Assembly: GCF_004343775.1 (NCBI RefSeq)
Contig: NZ_PTXL01000003.1
Span: 372,001 to 436,000, forward strand
DNA length: 64,000 nt
Direction of reading: 5' to 3'
Origin: Burkholderia sp. SRS-46
GTDB taxonomy: Bacteria > Pseudomonadota > Gammaproteobacteria > Burkholderiales > Burkholderiaceae
How positions within the stretch are numbered: the stretch's first letter is position 1; each line of letters starts with the position of its first letter. Made by a program: the position numbers and the translations under genes. Below, in pieces: positions 1-7,776 of this stretch. The notes beneath the pieces were generated by a model. The model was not told the DNA's origin, did not search any database, and worked only from the letters and a program-made list of their open reading frames with translations.

Positions 1-1144
1 CATTCATCCAGCCCGCCACGATCGGGTCATCTGCTATTTTTTCGGCAAGCGCGCGCGGCACCCCCGCCATACATAGAAAATATCGGGCACATTTCGCATC
101 GAATTCGCGTGAGAACTCGCGAACGGCATGGCCGAGAACCTGTGCAGAAAGCGCATCATCTTTGATCCAGTATTTGTTCGCATAAAAACATATCGAAGCA
201 ATACTCTTCACGATCGGCAGATGCTCACGCGACGCCTTGTTCCAGATGGCCTTCAGATCCGGCAGCGATTCAGCACCAAACGACAGCAACGACATGACGG
301 ATGTGAAATCGAGAAGACGTCCGTCGATCGAGACGTTCGACGACGTGCAGCCATGCGCCATGAAGCGAGAACGCATGTACGCGAGTTGGGCTGCAATTCG
401 ACGCGCGAACTCACCGAGCCCCGCGGAGAATCTCTCCTTGTCCGACATGCCACGCCACTGCTGCTCGGCGATGAAAGCCGGTCGCGGCAGGATCTCTCCC
501 AGGTATCGAACCGAATTTCTGACACGACGAACGTCTGCCTCACGGTGCCAGGATGCGTCGCGAATCGGCTTGAAGTAAATTGCGCGCTCGAAATGGGCAG
601 GCCGGATCTCCGGCCTTCTGATCAGCAACGCGCGTGCGCCGCCGTCGATATGTACGTGTTCCCCCATTTTCAGAACCGCCACTACCCTCTGCACGCCGTA
701 AGGAACGACCGCTTCGAGGATTTCGCTCCACGCTGCCTCATAGATCGCGTCTACCAGCGACAAGTGACCATTTGAATGCGCACCGTCCGAATCGCACCCC
801 AACAAGAGATTTGCGCCAATGCCCTTTACCTGCAGATCGATCGACAAGCCACATCGGACACCGCCACCGTTATTGACGATCTCCTCCCCGCCGTAGCGCT
901 CGCTCAGCCATATTTGCTGCTCGGCACGTCGATCGCGAGGGCGGGCGGCGAGGACAAAGGCACATTGGTCGATCAACGCGCGCTGACTTATCGCCTCGGC
1001 GTCGTTCTTGTAGACGACGCTTACTCCTTTGACCCGTTCTACCAATATCGGCACAAATACATCGTCGAGCTCATCGAGCGTCATCACCTGACCTTTCATT
1101 CGGTTTATTTTCGATCTCGATCCGTCGCCTGCGACAACAGTCAT
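1..1144 (-). CDS. MchC-like microcin maturation protein (partial, runs off left edge)
   Basis: An uninterrupted minus-strand frame runs from ATG at 1144 to base 1 (381 codons visible, C-terminus missing). Seen: motifs LQVKGIGAN, then HGCTSSNVSIDGRLLDF, then a helical tail. By hand these match the order and spacing of SelO-type kinase-like proteins (LKGAG lysine; HG-x4-N; D-Y/F-G), with K, N and D retained. The MchC/MceJ group of microcin clusters acts with an HlyC-like partner in post-translational modification of siderophore-microcins. The assignment rests mainly on context: directly upstream are an HlyC-like acyltransferase, a double-glycine precursor and a small membrane protein. The 20-nt gap to the upstream gene implies co-transcription. 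There is no clear ribosome site, so the start could lie slightly elsewhere. It might also be another SelO-related protein. Confidence 0.6.
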   Translation of the reverse strand, partial: MTVVAGDGSRSKINRMKGQVMTLDELDDVFVPILVERVKGVSVVYKNDAEAISQRALIDQCAFVLAARPRDRRAEQQIWLSERYGGEEIVNNGGGVRCGLSIDLQVKGIGANLLLGCDSDGAHSNGHLSLVDAIYEAAWSEILEAVVPYGVQRVVAVLKMGEHVHIDGGARALLIRRPEIRPAHFERAIYFKPIRDASWHREADVRRVRNSVRYLGEILPRPAFIAEQQWRGMSDKERFSAGLGEFARRIAAQLAYMRSRFMAHGCTSSNVSIDGRLLDFTSVMSLLSFGAESLPDLKAIWNKASREHLPIVKSIASICFYANKYWIKDDALSAQVLGHAVREFSREFDAKCARYFLCMAGVPRALAEKIADDPIVAGWMN

Positions 1145-1163
1145 GTCGGCGAAGCAGGCGATA

Positions 1164-1607
1164 TCAGGACAGTGCCTTTCTGCGAACGTGCGACGCCGAC
1201 GATCCACGACGCGTCAACCAGAAGACTTCGTCGTGTTCGCGGGAGAATTTTTCCCTGATGAATCTTGCAACGCCCGCCAATCCACCCCGGTGAATTGAAA
1301 GATCGATCACCCAAAGGTCAGGCCCTTCATTCCATTCAGACAAGTGCGATATGAATCCACCGCCCTCGACCGTCCGAACGACATCGTCCGAGAGAAAAGC
1401 CCAGGTGACAAAGCCAACCGGCTTTCCATTCGCGTTAAAAAATACCTTGATCTGCCTGAGTTCGATTGCCGGCAGAATCCAGGAATTCAGGCGAACGAGA
1501 TCGCGATTCGATGCCGCGGGTTGCGCAAGCATCAAGCTTGCGACACACCCAAGTTCCTCATATTTCCTTCTGATGAGATCATCAGTGAAGTCACTTCTTT
1601 CAGCCAT
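1164..1607 (-). CDS. HlyC/MchD-type toxin-activating lysine acyltransferase
   Basis: A 147-residue protein, close to the usual 150-170 for HlyC-family acyltransferases that move acyl groups onto protein toxins; MchD/MceI of siderophore-microcin loci belong here. Seen: ELGCVASLML at the N-terminus, WILPAIELRQ, GKPVGFVTWAFLSDD and LWVIDLSI, which align by eye with HlyC's LG-x-W core, LPAI, the C/FxxWAxLS strand and the WFIDW aspartate. Oddity: where HlyC has its catalytic His (SPLHRNW), this protein reads QPAASNRDL, so that His appears absent while the Asp is kept. ATG at 1607 (MAERSDF) was chosen; an in-frame TTG lies 9 nt upstream. It follows the precursor across a hairpin and precedes the MchC-like gene by 19 nt. 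A cytoplasmic enzyme is expected. Confidence 0.72.
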   Translation of the reverse strand: MAERSDFTDDLIRRKYEELGCVASLMLAQPAASNRDLVRLNSWILPAIELRQIKVFFNANGKPVGFVTWAFLSDDVVRTVEGGGFISHLSEWNEGPDLWVIDLSIHRGGLAGVARFIREKFSREHDEVFWLTRRGSSASHVRRKALS

Positions 1608-1637
1608 GCGATGCAATCGGTATCGGGTATAAAGACA

Positions 1638-1663
1638 GGCGGCCGCAATTTCTCGCAGCCGCC
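1638..1663 (-). terminator. Hairpin between microcin precursor and maturation genes
   Basis: Arms of 9 nt (GGCGGCTGC and GCGGCCGCC on the minus strand, one G-U pair) enclose an 8-nt loop, followed by a short T-rich stretch. It sits in the 93-nt gap downstream of the precursor and could act as an attenuator that keeps precursor and immunity mRNA in excess over maturation-enzyme mRNA. Confidence 0.4.
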
Positions 1664-1700
1664 CAGGCGTTAGCTATATGTCACGGTCGCCAACCTGCGA

Positions 1701-1967
1701 TCAGCCGCCGCCGCCGCCCGAGAAACCAGCCACGGCGCCGCCAATTCCGCCGGACACCATTCCGCCGATACCACCGGCGCCAACCGGACCCCCGATAGCA
1801 GCAGCAGCGGCCGCGCCGCCAATGCCTCCGACAACCGCCCCCTTAAGTCCGCCGATGATTGCCCCTCCGACGTTTCCTCCACCTGCAACAATCGCAAGCT
1901 CCTCTTCGGTCAACTCACGGCATACACCAACTGCCTCGTATGCAAATCCACTCTCAGCATATTTCAA
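1701..1967 (-). CDS. Double-glycine-leader microcin/class II bacteriocin precursor
   Basis: An 88-residue precursor. Residues 1-30 form a leader ending ELTEEELAIVAGG, the classic signal cut by C39-peptidase ABC exporters. The predicted mature part (residues 31-88) is dominated by Gly, Ala, Ile and Val, with repeated GG steps, a GxxxG-rich hydrophobic core and a short FSGGGGG tail. Class IIb siderophore-microcins (H47, E492, M) share the leader type and a hydrophobic glycine-rich body, but they normally end in a Ser-rich tail that carries the siderophore; this one has a Gly run instead. Start is TTG at 1967, chosen for the AGAGGTG ribosome site 6 nt upstream, which overlaps the end of the immunity gene. 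Membrane-active killing of related bacteria is the expected role. Confidence 0.8.
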   Translation of the reverse strand: MKYAESGFAYEAVGVCRELTEEELAIVAGGGNVGGAIIGGLKGAVVGGIGGAAAAAAIGGPVGAGGIGGMVSGGIGGAVAGFSGGGGG

Positions 1968-1970
1968 GTA

Positions 1971-2147
1971 TCACCTCTTACGTCTGATTAAAATATACAA
2001 CCACTGCCCAAGGGCTGCGCCAACGACACCCGACACGAATGCCGAATACGTCCCCGCAGGTACGACATCGAACCATCGGATGATTCCGTAAATCATCAAA
2101 TACGAGAAAAATGTCAGAATTATTCTGACAACCATCGATTTCAGCAC
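1971..2147 (-). CDS. Small two-helix membrane protein, candidate microcin immunity protein
   Basis: A 58-codon gene read from GTG at 2147, preceded by GGGAGG seven bases upstream. The product has two hydrophobic segments (about residues 5-22, RIILTFFSYLMIYGIIRW, and 37-54, AFVSGVVGAALGQWLYIL) and a basic end RRKR, so it should sit in the inner membrane. Its TGA lies 3 nt before the precursor's TTG and the precursor ribosome site is inside this gene, so the two are translationally coupled. A tiny membrane protein next to a double-glycine precursor is the usual layout of bacteriocin immunity genes. No sequence homologue is recognised; function comes from size, topology and context. Confidence 0.62.
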   Translation of the reverse strand: MLKSMVVRIILTFFSYLMIYGIIRWFDVVPAGTYSAFVSGVVGAALGQWLYILIRRKR

Positions 2148-2249
2148 CGGAACACCTCCCTACAAAGCAACTATCTTCAGTGGCCTAAGCCTAAAAATCG
2201 CCGCATATTATTACAGATGACCTTAAAAAATGACCACGCATGACTATTA
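2148..2249 (-). promoter_or_regulatory. AT-rich leader upstream of the microcin genes
   Basis: About 100 nt of AT-rich sequence separates the immunity GTG from the terminal repeat of the IS5 copy. It must hold the microcin operon's promoter unless the IS drives it. TAATAAT-like hexamers are present, but no convincing -35/-10 pair can be fixed by eye. Confidence 0.3.
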
Positions 2250-2980
2250 GAGACGGTTTCATAAAGACTGTTCGGCGCGCCGGAGAGCGTTCCAGCAGAT
2301 TAGGAGGCAACCGAGTTTGAGGAGCGCGCCGTGCATATCGGCGCGGCGCTCGAAACGAATACGGAGACGACGGAAGTGATGCAGCCAAGCATGTGTGCGT
2401 TCAACGACCCAGCGATATTTGCCAAGGCCGCTGCCATGTTCGGTGCGGCGCTTGGCGATCACCGGCTCGATGCCGCGATTGCGCAATGCTCGTCGATGTC
2501 GCCCGGAGTCGTAACCGCGATCGGCGTAGACCACACGCGATCTCTGCAGTGGGTGGCCGCGCAATCCGCGAATCGATGATGAATCGACGGCGGCTCGCGA
2601 GAAGTCGATCTGGTCTGCTGCTCGCAGCTTCGCGAGCAGCAGTTCGTGCAAGCGGTCCCACACACCGGCAGTCTGCCGATCGCGTAGCCGTCGCCAACAT
2701 GTCACGCCCGAGCCGCATCCCATCTCGGCGGGCAGGTCGCGCCAGCGCAGTCCGGTCTCGAGAACGAACAAGATACCGGTCGGTGCGGCGCGATTCGAAA
2801 CAGGCAGGCGGCCTGGATTCTTCTCGCGCCGCGGCTTGGCTGGCGGCAGTAACGGCTCGATCGTGTCCACAATTCGTCGTCGATGATCGGCTTGCCCATC
2901 TCCTCTGCCTCGGTTGTTCCGATGCCTGAGAACAGCTCGCCGCACAAGTTAAGCCTCACGGGGCCTTTTTGAAACCGTCA
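2250..2980 (-). mobile_element. Degenerate IS5-family insertion sequence, copy 1
   Basis: Bounded by inverted repeats: GAGACGGTTTCATAAAG at 2250 and its near-perfect complement CCTTTTTGAAACCGTCA near 2964-2980. About 730 bp, shorter than the 830-870 bp expected for this group. The transposase inside is broken. The element sits immediately upstream of the microcin genes, which points to rearrangement around that locus. Confidence 0.8.
2259..2899 (-). pseudogene. IS5-family transposase, frameshifted and internally deleted
   Basis: The natural start is MGKPIIDDELWT at 2899. The reading frame shifts near 2865 into the frame encoding EPLLPPAKPRREKNPGRLP. The DDE region begins AVDSSSIR, then jumps near 2567 directly to PLQRSRVVYADRGYDS, so the segment that normally carries KTGPNPTDR and GANRNDVTQLLPL is lost. 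The second Asp (ADRGYD) and Glu region (ERTHAWLHHFRRL) remain. It should not be active in cis. Confidence 0.8.
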
Positions 2981-3442
2981 CCAAAGCACTTCAACTCACC
3001 AGACGGCGCGTACGCGGTCAGACCTCTCCGCGATCTCGTTGACGACGGGAGAGACTTGACCTTGAGTGCGACACGAAACCAGTCGATGCCTGGCACGAGC
3101 ATTTCGACCGGTAATAGACGCTGGGTCTCAGGAGCAATTGTCGCGACGAAGCTGAATTGCAGCAATGACCCGATCTCTGAATTTATGTATAGGAATACTC
3201 CCAAATAAAGTATCGGAAAAACCAGGTTGCAAAGTTTTTTGTTTATATGTTCCTATTTGCACAATTAAATCATGCTGGAATAATATTCAAATAAAGTACG
3301 CGCGGCTCAATAACATTGAGCGCCTTCCAGCCACCTGCCGCAAAGAATGCGGCCTCGCTCTCCATCGCAAATCCCGCAAATCCCGCAAATCCCGCAATGT
3401 CTATCTGCAAAAAAACATGCGCCGCATTTGATTAATTATTTA
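2981..3442. other. AT-rich spacer between two IS5 copies
   Basis: A 460-nt stretch with no gene I can support. A short minus-strand frame (about 3204 to 2956) contains plausible protein sequence (VATIAPETQRLLPVEML) but has no good start, runs into the IS end, and matches nothing I recognise; it may be a fragment of a gene cut by the insertion. Confidence 0.4.
3366..3392. repeat. Three tandem copies of a 9-bp unit
   Basis: CGCAAATCC is repeated three times exactly, followed by a partial fourth (CGCAA). It lies in non-coding AT-rich DNA between the IS5 copies. Confidence 0.85.
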
Positions 3443-4005
3443 GAGACGGTTTCATAAAGGCTGCTCGGGCCGCCGAAGGGTGTTCCAGCAGATCATGCAG
3501 CAACCGAGTTTGAGGAACGCGCCGTGAATGTCGGCGCGGCGCTCGAAACGAATACGGAGGCGACGGAAGTGATGCAGCCACGCATGTGTGCGTTCAACGA
3601 ACCCAGCGATATTTGCCAAGGCCGCTGCCATGTTCGGTACGGCGCTTGGCGATCACTGGCTCGATACCGCGATTGCGCAACGCTCTTCGATGTCGCCCGG
3701 AGTCGTAACCGCGATCGGCTTGCGCGACGATGGGCTTCGACGGAGGCCGCCCCCGCTTGCCACGAATGGGCGGGACGGCCTCGATCAGAGGCAGCAGTTG
3801 GGTGACGTCGTTGCGATTGGCGCCGGTGGCGATGTGGTGCTTCAAACCGGGTCGCACTCGATCGGTGGGATTCGGGCCAGTTTTTCTCCCGCCCCAACTA
3901 TACGAATCGATGATGAGTCGACGAACACGCGGGAGAAGTTGATCTTCTCGGCCGCTCGTAGTTTCGTCAGCAGCACCGCTTGCAGTCGACCCACGCACGC
4001 CAGCT
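3443..4005 (-). mobile_element. Decayed IS5-family copy 2
   Basis: Starts with the same terminal repeat GAGACGGTTTCATAAAG as copy 1. Transposase pieces are readable on the minus strand in different frames: KLRAAEKINFSRVFVDSSSIR, KTGPNPTDRVRPGLKHH, GANRNDVTQLLPLIEAVPP and ADRGYDSGRHRRALRN. This copy retains the DDE-internal segment missing from copy 1, but has frameshifts and lost its other end, where it abuts an IS3-family scrap. Confidence 0.75.
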
Positions 4006-4012
4006 TGGTCGC

Positions 4013-4088
4013 ATGCGGGAATTGGCGCATACCCGCGTGCGCTACCGCTACCGGCGCATTCACGTGCTGTCTCGAAGCGGCGTCCGCG
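4013..4088 (+). mobile_element. IS3-family (IS407-like) transposase fragment
   Basis: Plus-strand translation MRELAHTRVRYRYRRIHVL matches the conserved start of the IS407-type orfB integrase domain (RDLAMTRVRYGYRRIHVLL). Only about 25 codons remain, so this is a remnant marking an old insertion or recombination point. Confidence 0.7.
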
Positions 4089-4094
4089 AAAGAC

Positions 4095-4120
4095 AAAAAA
4101 AAAGCCCGCAATACGCGGGC
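4095..4120 (-). terminator. Rho-independent terminator (minus strand)
   Basis: On the minus strand a GCCCGC/GCGGGC stem with a 5-nt loop is followed by nine T. It would stop minus-strand transcription arriving from 4261. Confidence 0.75.
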
Positions 4121-4226
4121 GAGCTTCGCTGTGAGAAACCTCTAACAAACAAACTGGACGGCTGATCGTACTACTCGAAAAACCACCATTCGAGACAGGT
4201 AAACCCGCTCGCGGTTTACCCACCCT

Positions 4227-4249
4227 GCCCCGGCCAGTCTGGCCGGGGC
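4227..4249 (-). terminator. GC-rich hairpin downstream of the 4261-4587 gene
   Basis: A perfect 10-bp stem (GCCCCGGCCA/TGGCCGGGGC) with a 3-nt loop starts 12 nt beyond the stop codon of the minus-strand gene. It has no T run, so it may stabilise the mRNA end or assist the terminator at 4095-4120. Confidence 0.45.
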
Positions 4250-4260
4250 GGTCGCATGAT

Positions 4261-4587
4261 TCAGTGAATTTTGCGCTTCAGGTCGGACAGTTCGGAGTGC
4301 ATCGAACTCACCGCGTTCATCACGCCGACATCGACACTCCCGGCCTGCATGCACGCGCGCTCGGCCCGATCGCCGATCCGTTCGAGATCGTCGATCCATT
4401 GGCGGATGCGATCCTCGTCGCGTGACGCCATGATCTTCCTGGCCGACCGGCATTCCCGGTCCAGTTCATCCACCCAGTCGAGCAGCACCCTGGGCGCCGT
4501 CTTGTCCGAGTGGCAGGTCCGCGATGCGTCGCTGATCGTTTGCTGCAGATGGCTGAAGCGTTGCTGCATCTCGCTGGCTTGCAACAT
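4261..4587 (-). CDS. Conserved-looking small hydrophilic protein, function unknown
   Basis: A 108-residue soluble, charged, mostly helical protein (MLQASEMQQRFSHL...). ATG at 4587 is chosen because GGAGGT precedes it by 6 nt. No signal peptide, membrane segment or recognised domain. Regularly spaced Leu, Ile and charged residues (around residues 35-60 and 85-108) suggest helical-bundle or coiled-coil packing. It stands alone with its own hairpin terminator. I do not recognise the family. Confidence 0.6.
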   Translation of the reverse strand: MLQASEMQQRFSHLQQTISDASRTCHSDKTAPRVLLDWVDELDRECRSARKIMASRDEDRIRQWIDDLERIGDRAERACMQAGSVDVGVMNAVSSMHSELSDLKRKIH

Positions 4588-4872
4588 GATGACCTCCTTC
4601 ACGAACGTCGGCGCCCGGCGGGGCCGGGCAGCCGATCAAGCCGCGTTTCCCGTTCGATCGTCATTCGCAAGCCATCGCCGCGGCCACATTGGCACAGGCG
4701 CGGCACGCCGGCCCGCGAAGGGCAGGCTTCCAGTGTAGGTCATCGCGGGACGTCCGTCGGCGGGCACCCAGCCCGACCCGACCCCATGACGCGCAACGGC
4801 CGGCTCAGGCTGACGCCGGCCGGCCGACTGCGCGCGATCACGCGCGCCGCATGCAGGTTGCAGGTATGAGGA

Positions 4873-5199
4873 TTACTCTTCGCCCGGCCACCAGGGCTTC
4901 GCGGCGGGCTGGATCAGATAGTCGTCGAGGTTCTTGTCGACCAGCCACTTCGGACGGGCGCCGCGCCCCGTCCACGAATTGCCGGACGACGGATCGTAGT
5001 ACTTGGCCGGGTGCTTCTTCGGCTTGTCCTTCACGAAGCCGGCCGCACGCAGGAGTTCCACCTCCGTGATGCCGAATTCCTTCACCTGCTCGCGGATCGC
5101 GGCCAATACTTCAGCCTTTTCTTTCTTTCGGGCCTCTTCAACGAGCAGGTTGAGGTGGCCGAGCTGCTGCTGGAGCGAGTTGATTTTGCTGGATGTCAC
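4873..5199 (-). CDS. H-NS family DNA-binding protein
   Basis: A 108-residue nucleoid-associated protein. Residues 1-50 form a helical oligomerisation region (QQQLGHLNLLVEEARKKEK). The C-terminal DNA-binding motif reads YYDPSSGNSWTGRGARPKWL, matching the Burkholderia/Ralstonia H-NS signature YRDPxTGxTWSGRGRxPxWL. Start is taken as GTG 5199 (VTSSKINSL); no strong ribosome site is visible and an ATG is not available nearby. Proteins of this type silence AT-rich, acquired DNA, and several AT-rich islands lie in this window. A second, divergent member is encoded at 12534-12848. Confidence 0.85.
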   Translation of the reverse strand: MTSSKINSLQQQLGHLNLLVEEARKKEKAEVLAAIREQVKEFGITEVELLRAAGFVKDKPKKHPAKYYDPSSGNSWTGRGARPKWLVDKNLDDYLIQPAAKPWWPGEE

Positions 5200-5784
5200 G
5201 TGGCGTAGTCTTCGTCGATGCGGTGTCTGGCGGCGGCCGGGCACATGGATGTCCGTCACTCGTTCACAGTGCGCCTGGCCGCTGCGGGATCGCCCCCCAT
5301 GCACCGCGTCGCGCGGCATGGATTGACCGGGCGGCACGTGCGCTGCTTCGTTGTCCGTCGAATCGGCCCGAACGGGCGCCGGTGCCGGATAACCGGAAAA
5401 GCCGGGGGAAAACGCCGATGGCGCGTCGCGCTCGTCAGCACGACCGAAAGGTTTGGACTCGACAAAGTTACCGGCCTGGCCACTCGCGCGACCGACAGAT
5501 TTGCCGGCCGCCTGCGCGCCGTGCGGAACCCGTCACGTCAAGCACACTGGAACAAGTGGCGATTGTAACAGCCGGCACGCGGGCGTCACCTCTCCCGAAC
5601 GGCCAGCGGCCGTTTTCCGAAGGTGTGCCCGGGTTGGACAGGGTGCCCGCGCGATGCGCGGTGCGCGGTGCGCGGCCGGCGCTGGCCGCCGGCCGGCGAA
5701 TCGGGGCGGCCGCTGCCGGCCGCGCCCGATGCGCATCCGCATTCGACGTCGTGGCGAATCCGGGTACGGATCCGCCGGGCTGCG
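5200..5784. other. Intergenic region without a supported gene
   Basis: Between the H-NS gene and the thiolase operon end. Open frames here are Arg/Pro-rich on all strands and look like high-GC artefacts. No promoter, RNA or repeat is convincing by eye. Confidence 0.5.
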
Positions 5785-6975
5785 TCAGGACAGCCGTTCG
5801 ATCGCGATCGCCGTCGCCTCGCCGCCGCCGATGCAGAGCGACGCCACGCCGCGCGCGAGGCCGTACGTCTCGAGCGCCGCGAGCAGCGTGACCATCACGC
5901 GCGCGCCCGACGCGCCGATCGGGTGCCCGAGCGCGCACGCGCCGCCGTGCACGTTGACCTTGTCGTGCGGCAGGTCGAGATCGCGCATCGCCGCCATCGG
6001 GACCACCGCGAACGCCTCGTTGATCTCGAACAGGTCGACGTCGCGCAGCTGCCAGCCGGTCTTCTCCGACAGCTTGCGCAGCGCGCCGATCGGTGCGGTC
6101 GGGTACAGGCCCGGCTGGTCCGCATAGCTCGTGTGGCCGACGATCACCGCCTTCGGCACGAGGCCGCGCTTCTCGGCTTCCGAACGGCGCATCAGCACCA
6201 GCGACGCGGCGCCGTCGGAGATCGACGACGCATTCGCGGCCGTCACCGTGCCGCCTTCGCGGAACGCCGGCTTGAGCGTCGGGATCTTGTCGAGCTTCGC
6301 CTTGCCCGGCTGCTCGTCGATGCTCACCAGCGTCTCGGTCTTGCCCGCGCGCACGCTGACCGGCGCCACCTCGGCCGCGAAGCGGCCTTCCGCGATCGCC
6401 TTCTGCGCGCGCGTGAGCGACGCGATCGCGAACGCGTCCTGCGCTTCGCGCGTGAAGCCGTAGGTCGTCGCGCAATCCTCGGCGAACGTGCCCATCAGGC
6501 GGCCTTTTTCGTACGCATCCTCGAGGCCGTCGAGGAACATGTGGTCGATCACCTGCCCGTGGCCCATCCGGTAGCCGCCGCGCGCCTTCGGCAACAGGTA
6601 CGGCGCGTTGCTCATGCTCTCCATGCCGCCGGCCACCGCCACGCGCGCCGAGCCCGCGAGCAGCAGGTCGTGCGCCAGCATCGCGGCCTTCATGCCGGAG
6701 CCGCACATCTTGTTGACCGTGGTCGCGCCGGCCGCCAGCGGCAGCCCGGCCTTCAGCGCCGTCTGGCGCGCCGGCGCCTGGCCTTGCCCGGCCGGCAGCA
6801 CGCAGCCGAACACGATTTCCTCGACCTGCTCGGCCGGCAGCCCCGCGCGTTCGAGCGCGGCGCGGATCGCCACGGCGCCCAGCTCGCTCGCGGTCGCCGC
6901 GGCCAGGTCGCCCTGGAAGCTGCCCATCGGCGTACGCGCCGCACCAACGATGACAATCGGATCGTGTGTCGTCAT
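5785..6975 (-). CDS. Acetyl-CoA acetyltransferase (thiolase)
   Basis: A 396-residue thiolase-family enzyme that condenses or cleaves acyl-CoA and acetyl-CoA. Seen: nucleophilic Cys in NKMCGSGMKA (about residue 92), the NEAFA motif, the GGACALGHPIGASGAR motif carrying the catalytic His, and the second Cys in CIGGGEA near the C-terminus. Length is normal. ATG 6975 is preceded by GGAGAAGG. It is the last gene of a three-gene minus-strand operon after an SDR dehydrogenase (19-nt gap) and an acyl-CoA synthetase, so a role in degradative thiolysis of a fatty or branched acyl-CoA is likely. The substrate cannot be read from sequence. Confidence 0.92.
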   Translation of the reverse strand: MTTHDPIVIVGAARTPMGSFQGDLAAATASELGAVAIRAALERAGLPAEQVEEIVFGCVLPAGQGQAPARQTALKAGLPLAAGATTVNKMCGSGMKAAMLAHDLLLAGSARVAVAGGMESMSNAPYLLPKARGGYRMGHGQVIDHMFLDGLEDAYEKGRLMGTFAEDCATTYGFTREAQDAFAIASLTRAQKAIAEGRFAAEVAPVSVRAGKTETLVSIDEQPGKAKLDKIPTLKPAFREGGTVTAANASSISDGAASLVLMRRSEAEKRGLVPKAVIVGHTSYADQPGLYPTAPIGALRKLSEKTGWQLRDVDLFEINEAFAVVPMAAMRDLDLPHDKVNVHGGACALGHPIGASGARVMVTLLAALETYGLARGVASLCIGGGEATAIAIERLS

Positions 6976-6994
6976 GATTCCTTCTCCTTGTGGA

Positions 6995-7762
6995 TCAGCG
7001 CGGCGCCATGCGCAGCGCACCGTCGAGTCGAATGACTTCGCCGTTCAGCATCGCGTTCTCGGCGATATGGCGCACCAGCGCCGCGAATTCGTCGGGCCGC
7101 CCGAGCCGCGACGGAAACGGCACGCTCTTGCCCAGCGAATCCTGCACTTCCTGCGGCATCCCGGTCAGCATCGGCGTCTCGAAGATGCCCGGCGCGATCG
7201 TCACGACGCGGATGCCGAAGCGCGCGAGTTCGCGCGCCACCGGCAGCGTCATCCCGGCCACGCCGGCTTTCGATGCCGCATAGGCCGCCTGCCCGATCTG
7301 CCCGTCGAACGCCGCCACCGACGCGGTGTTGACGATCACGCCGCGCTCGCCGTTCGCGTCCGCGTCCTGCTTCGACATCGCGTCGGCCGCCAGCCGCATC
7401 ATGTTGAAGGTGCCGATGAGGTTGATCGACACCGCGCGCGCAAAGCTGTCGAGCCGGTGCGGCCCGTCGCGCCCGACGACCTTCTCGCCCGGCGCGACGC
7501 CCGCGCAGTTGACGAGGCCGTCGATCCGGCCGAACGCGTCGAGCGCGGCGGCGATCGCGGCCTGCCCGTCGGCTTCGCTCGTCACGTCCGCGGCGATCGA
7601 GCGTGCGGCTGAGCCGAGCTCGCGCGCGACGCCGGCGACGGCATCCGCATTGACGTCGGCGAGCAGCGCGCGGCCGCCCTGCGCGACCACCATCCGCGCG
7701 ACCGCGGCGCCCAGGCCGGAGCCTGCGCCCGTCACGACAAATACCCGGTTATCGATGTTCAT
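6995..7762 (-). CDS. SDR-family 3-hydroxyacyl-CoA dehydrogenase (HSD17B10-like)
   Basis: A 255-residue short-chain dehydrogenase. The Rossmann motif TGAGSGLG lies near residue 12, NCAG marks the adenine-binding strand, and the catalytic Ser (NTASVAAF) and YAASK tetrad are present. The sequence resembles type-2 3-hydroxyacyl-CoA dehydrogenases, which oxidise 3-hydroxyacyl-CoA with NAD and often act on short or branched chains. Neighbours on either side are the preceding (acyl-CoA synthetase) and following (thiolase) activities of the same route. GGGAG precedes ATG 7762. Confidence 0.88.
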   Translation of the reverse strand: MNIDNRVFVVTGAGSGLGAAVARMVVAQGGRALLADVNADAVAGVARELGSAARSIAADVTSEADGQAAIAAALDAFGRIDGLVNCAGVAPGEKVVGRDGPHRLDSFARAVSINLIGTFNMMRLAADAMSKQDADANGERGVIVNTASVAAFDGQIGQAAYAASKAGVAGMTLPVARELARFGIRVVTIAPGIFETPMLTGMPQEVQDSLGKSVPFPSRLGRPDEFAALVRHIAENAMLNGEVIRLDGALRMAPR

Positions 7763-7776
7763 TGATGGCACTCCCT

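Noticed and set aside
128..775. 215-codon plus-strand frame at the left edge
   Set aside because: The opposite strand is open through the whole interval with SelO/MchC-like motifs; the plus-strand translation has no protein character.
2956..3204. 82-codon minus-strand frame between the IS5 copies
   Set aside because: Starts with a poor TTG without ribosome site, runs into the IS terminal repeat and matches no family; kept only as a possible gene fragment.
3366..3392. Possible CRISPR-like repeats
   Set aside because: Units are 9 bp, directly adjacent and without spacers; this is a simple tandem repeat.
5200..5784. Several overlapping frames between H-NS and thiolase genes
   Set aside because: Composition and overlap on both strands are typical of non-coding high-GC DNA.
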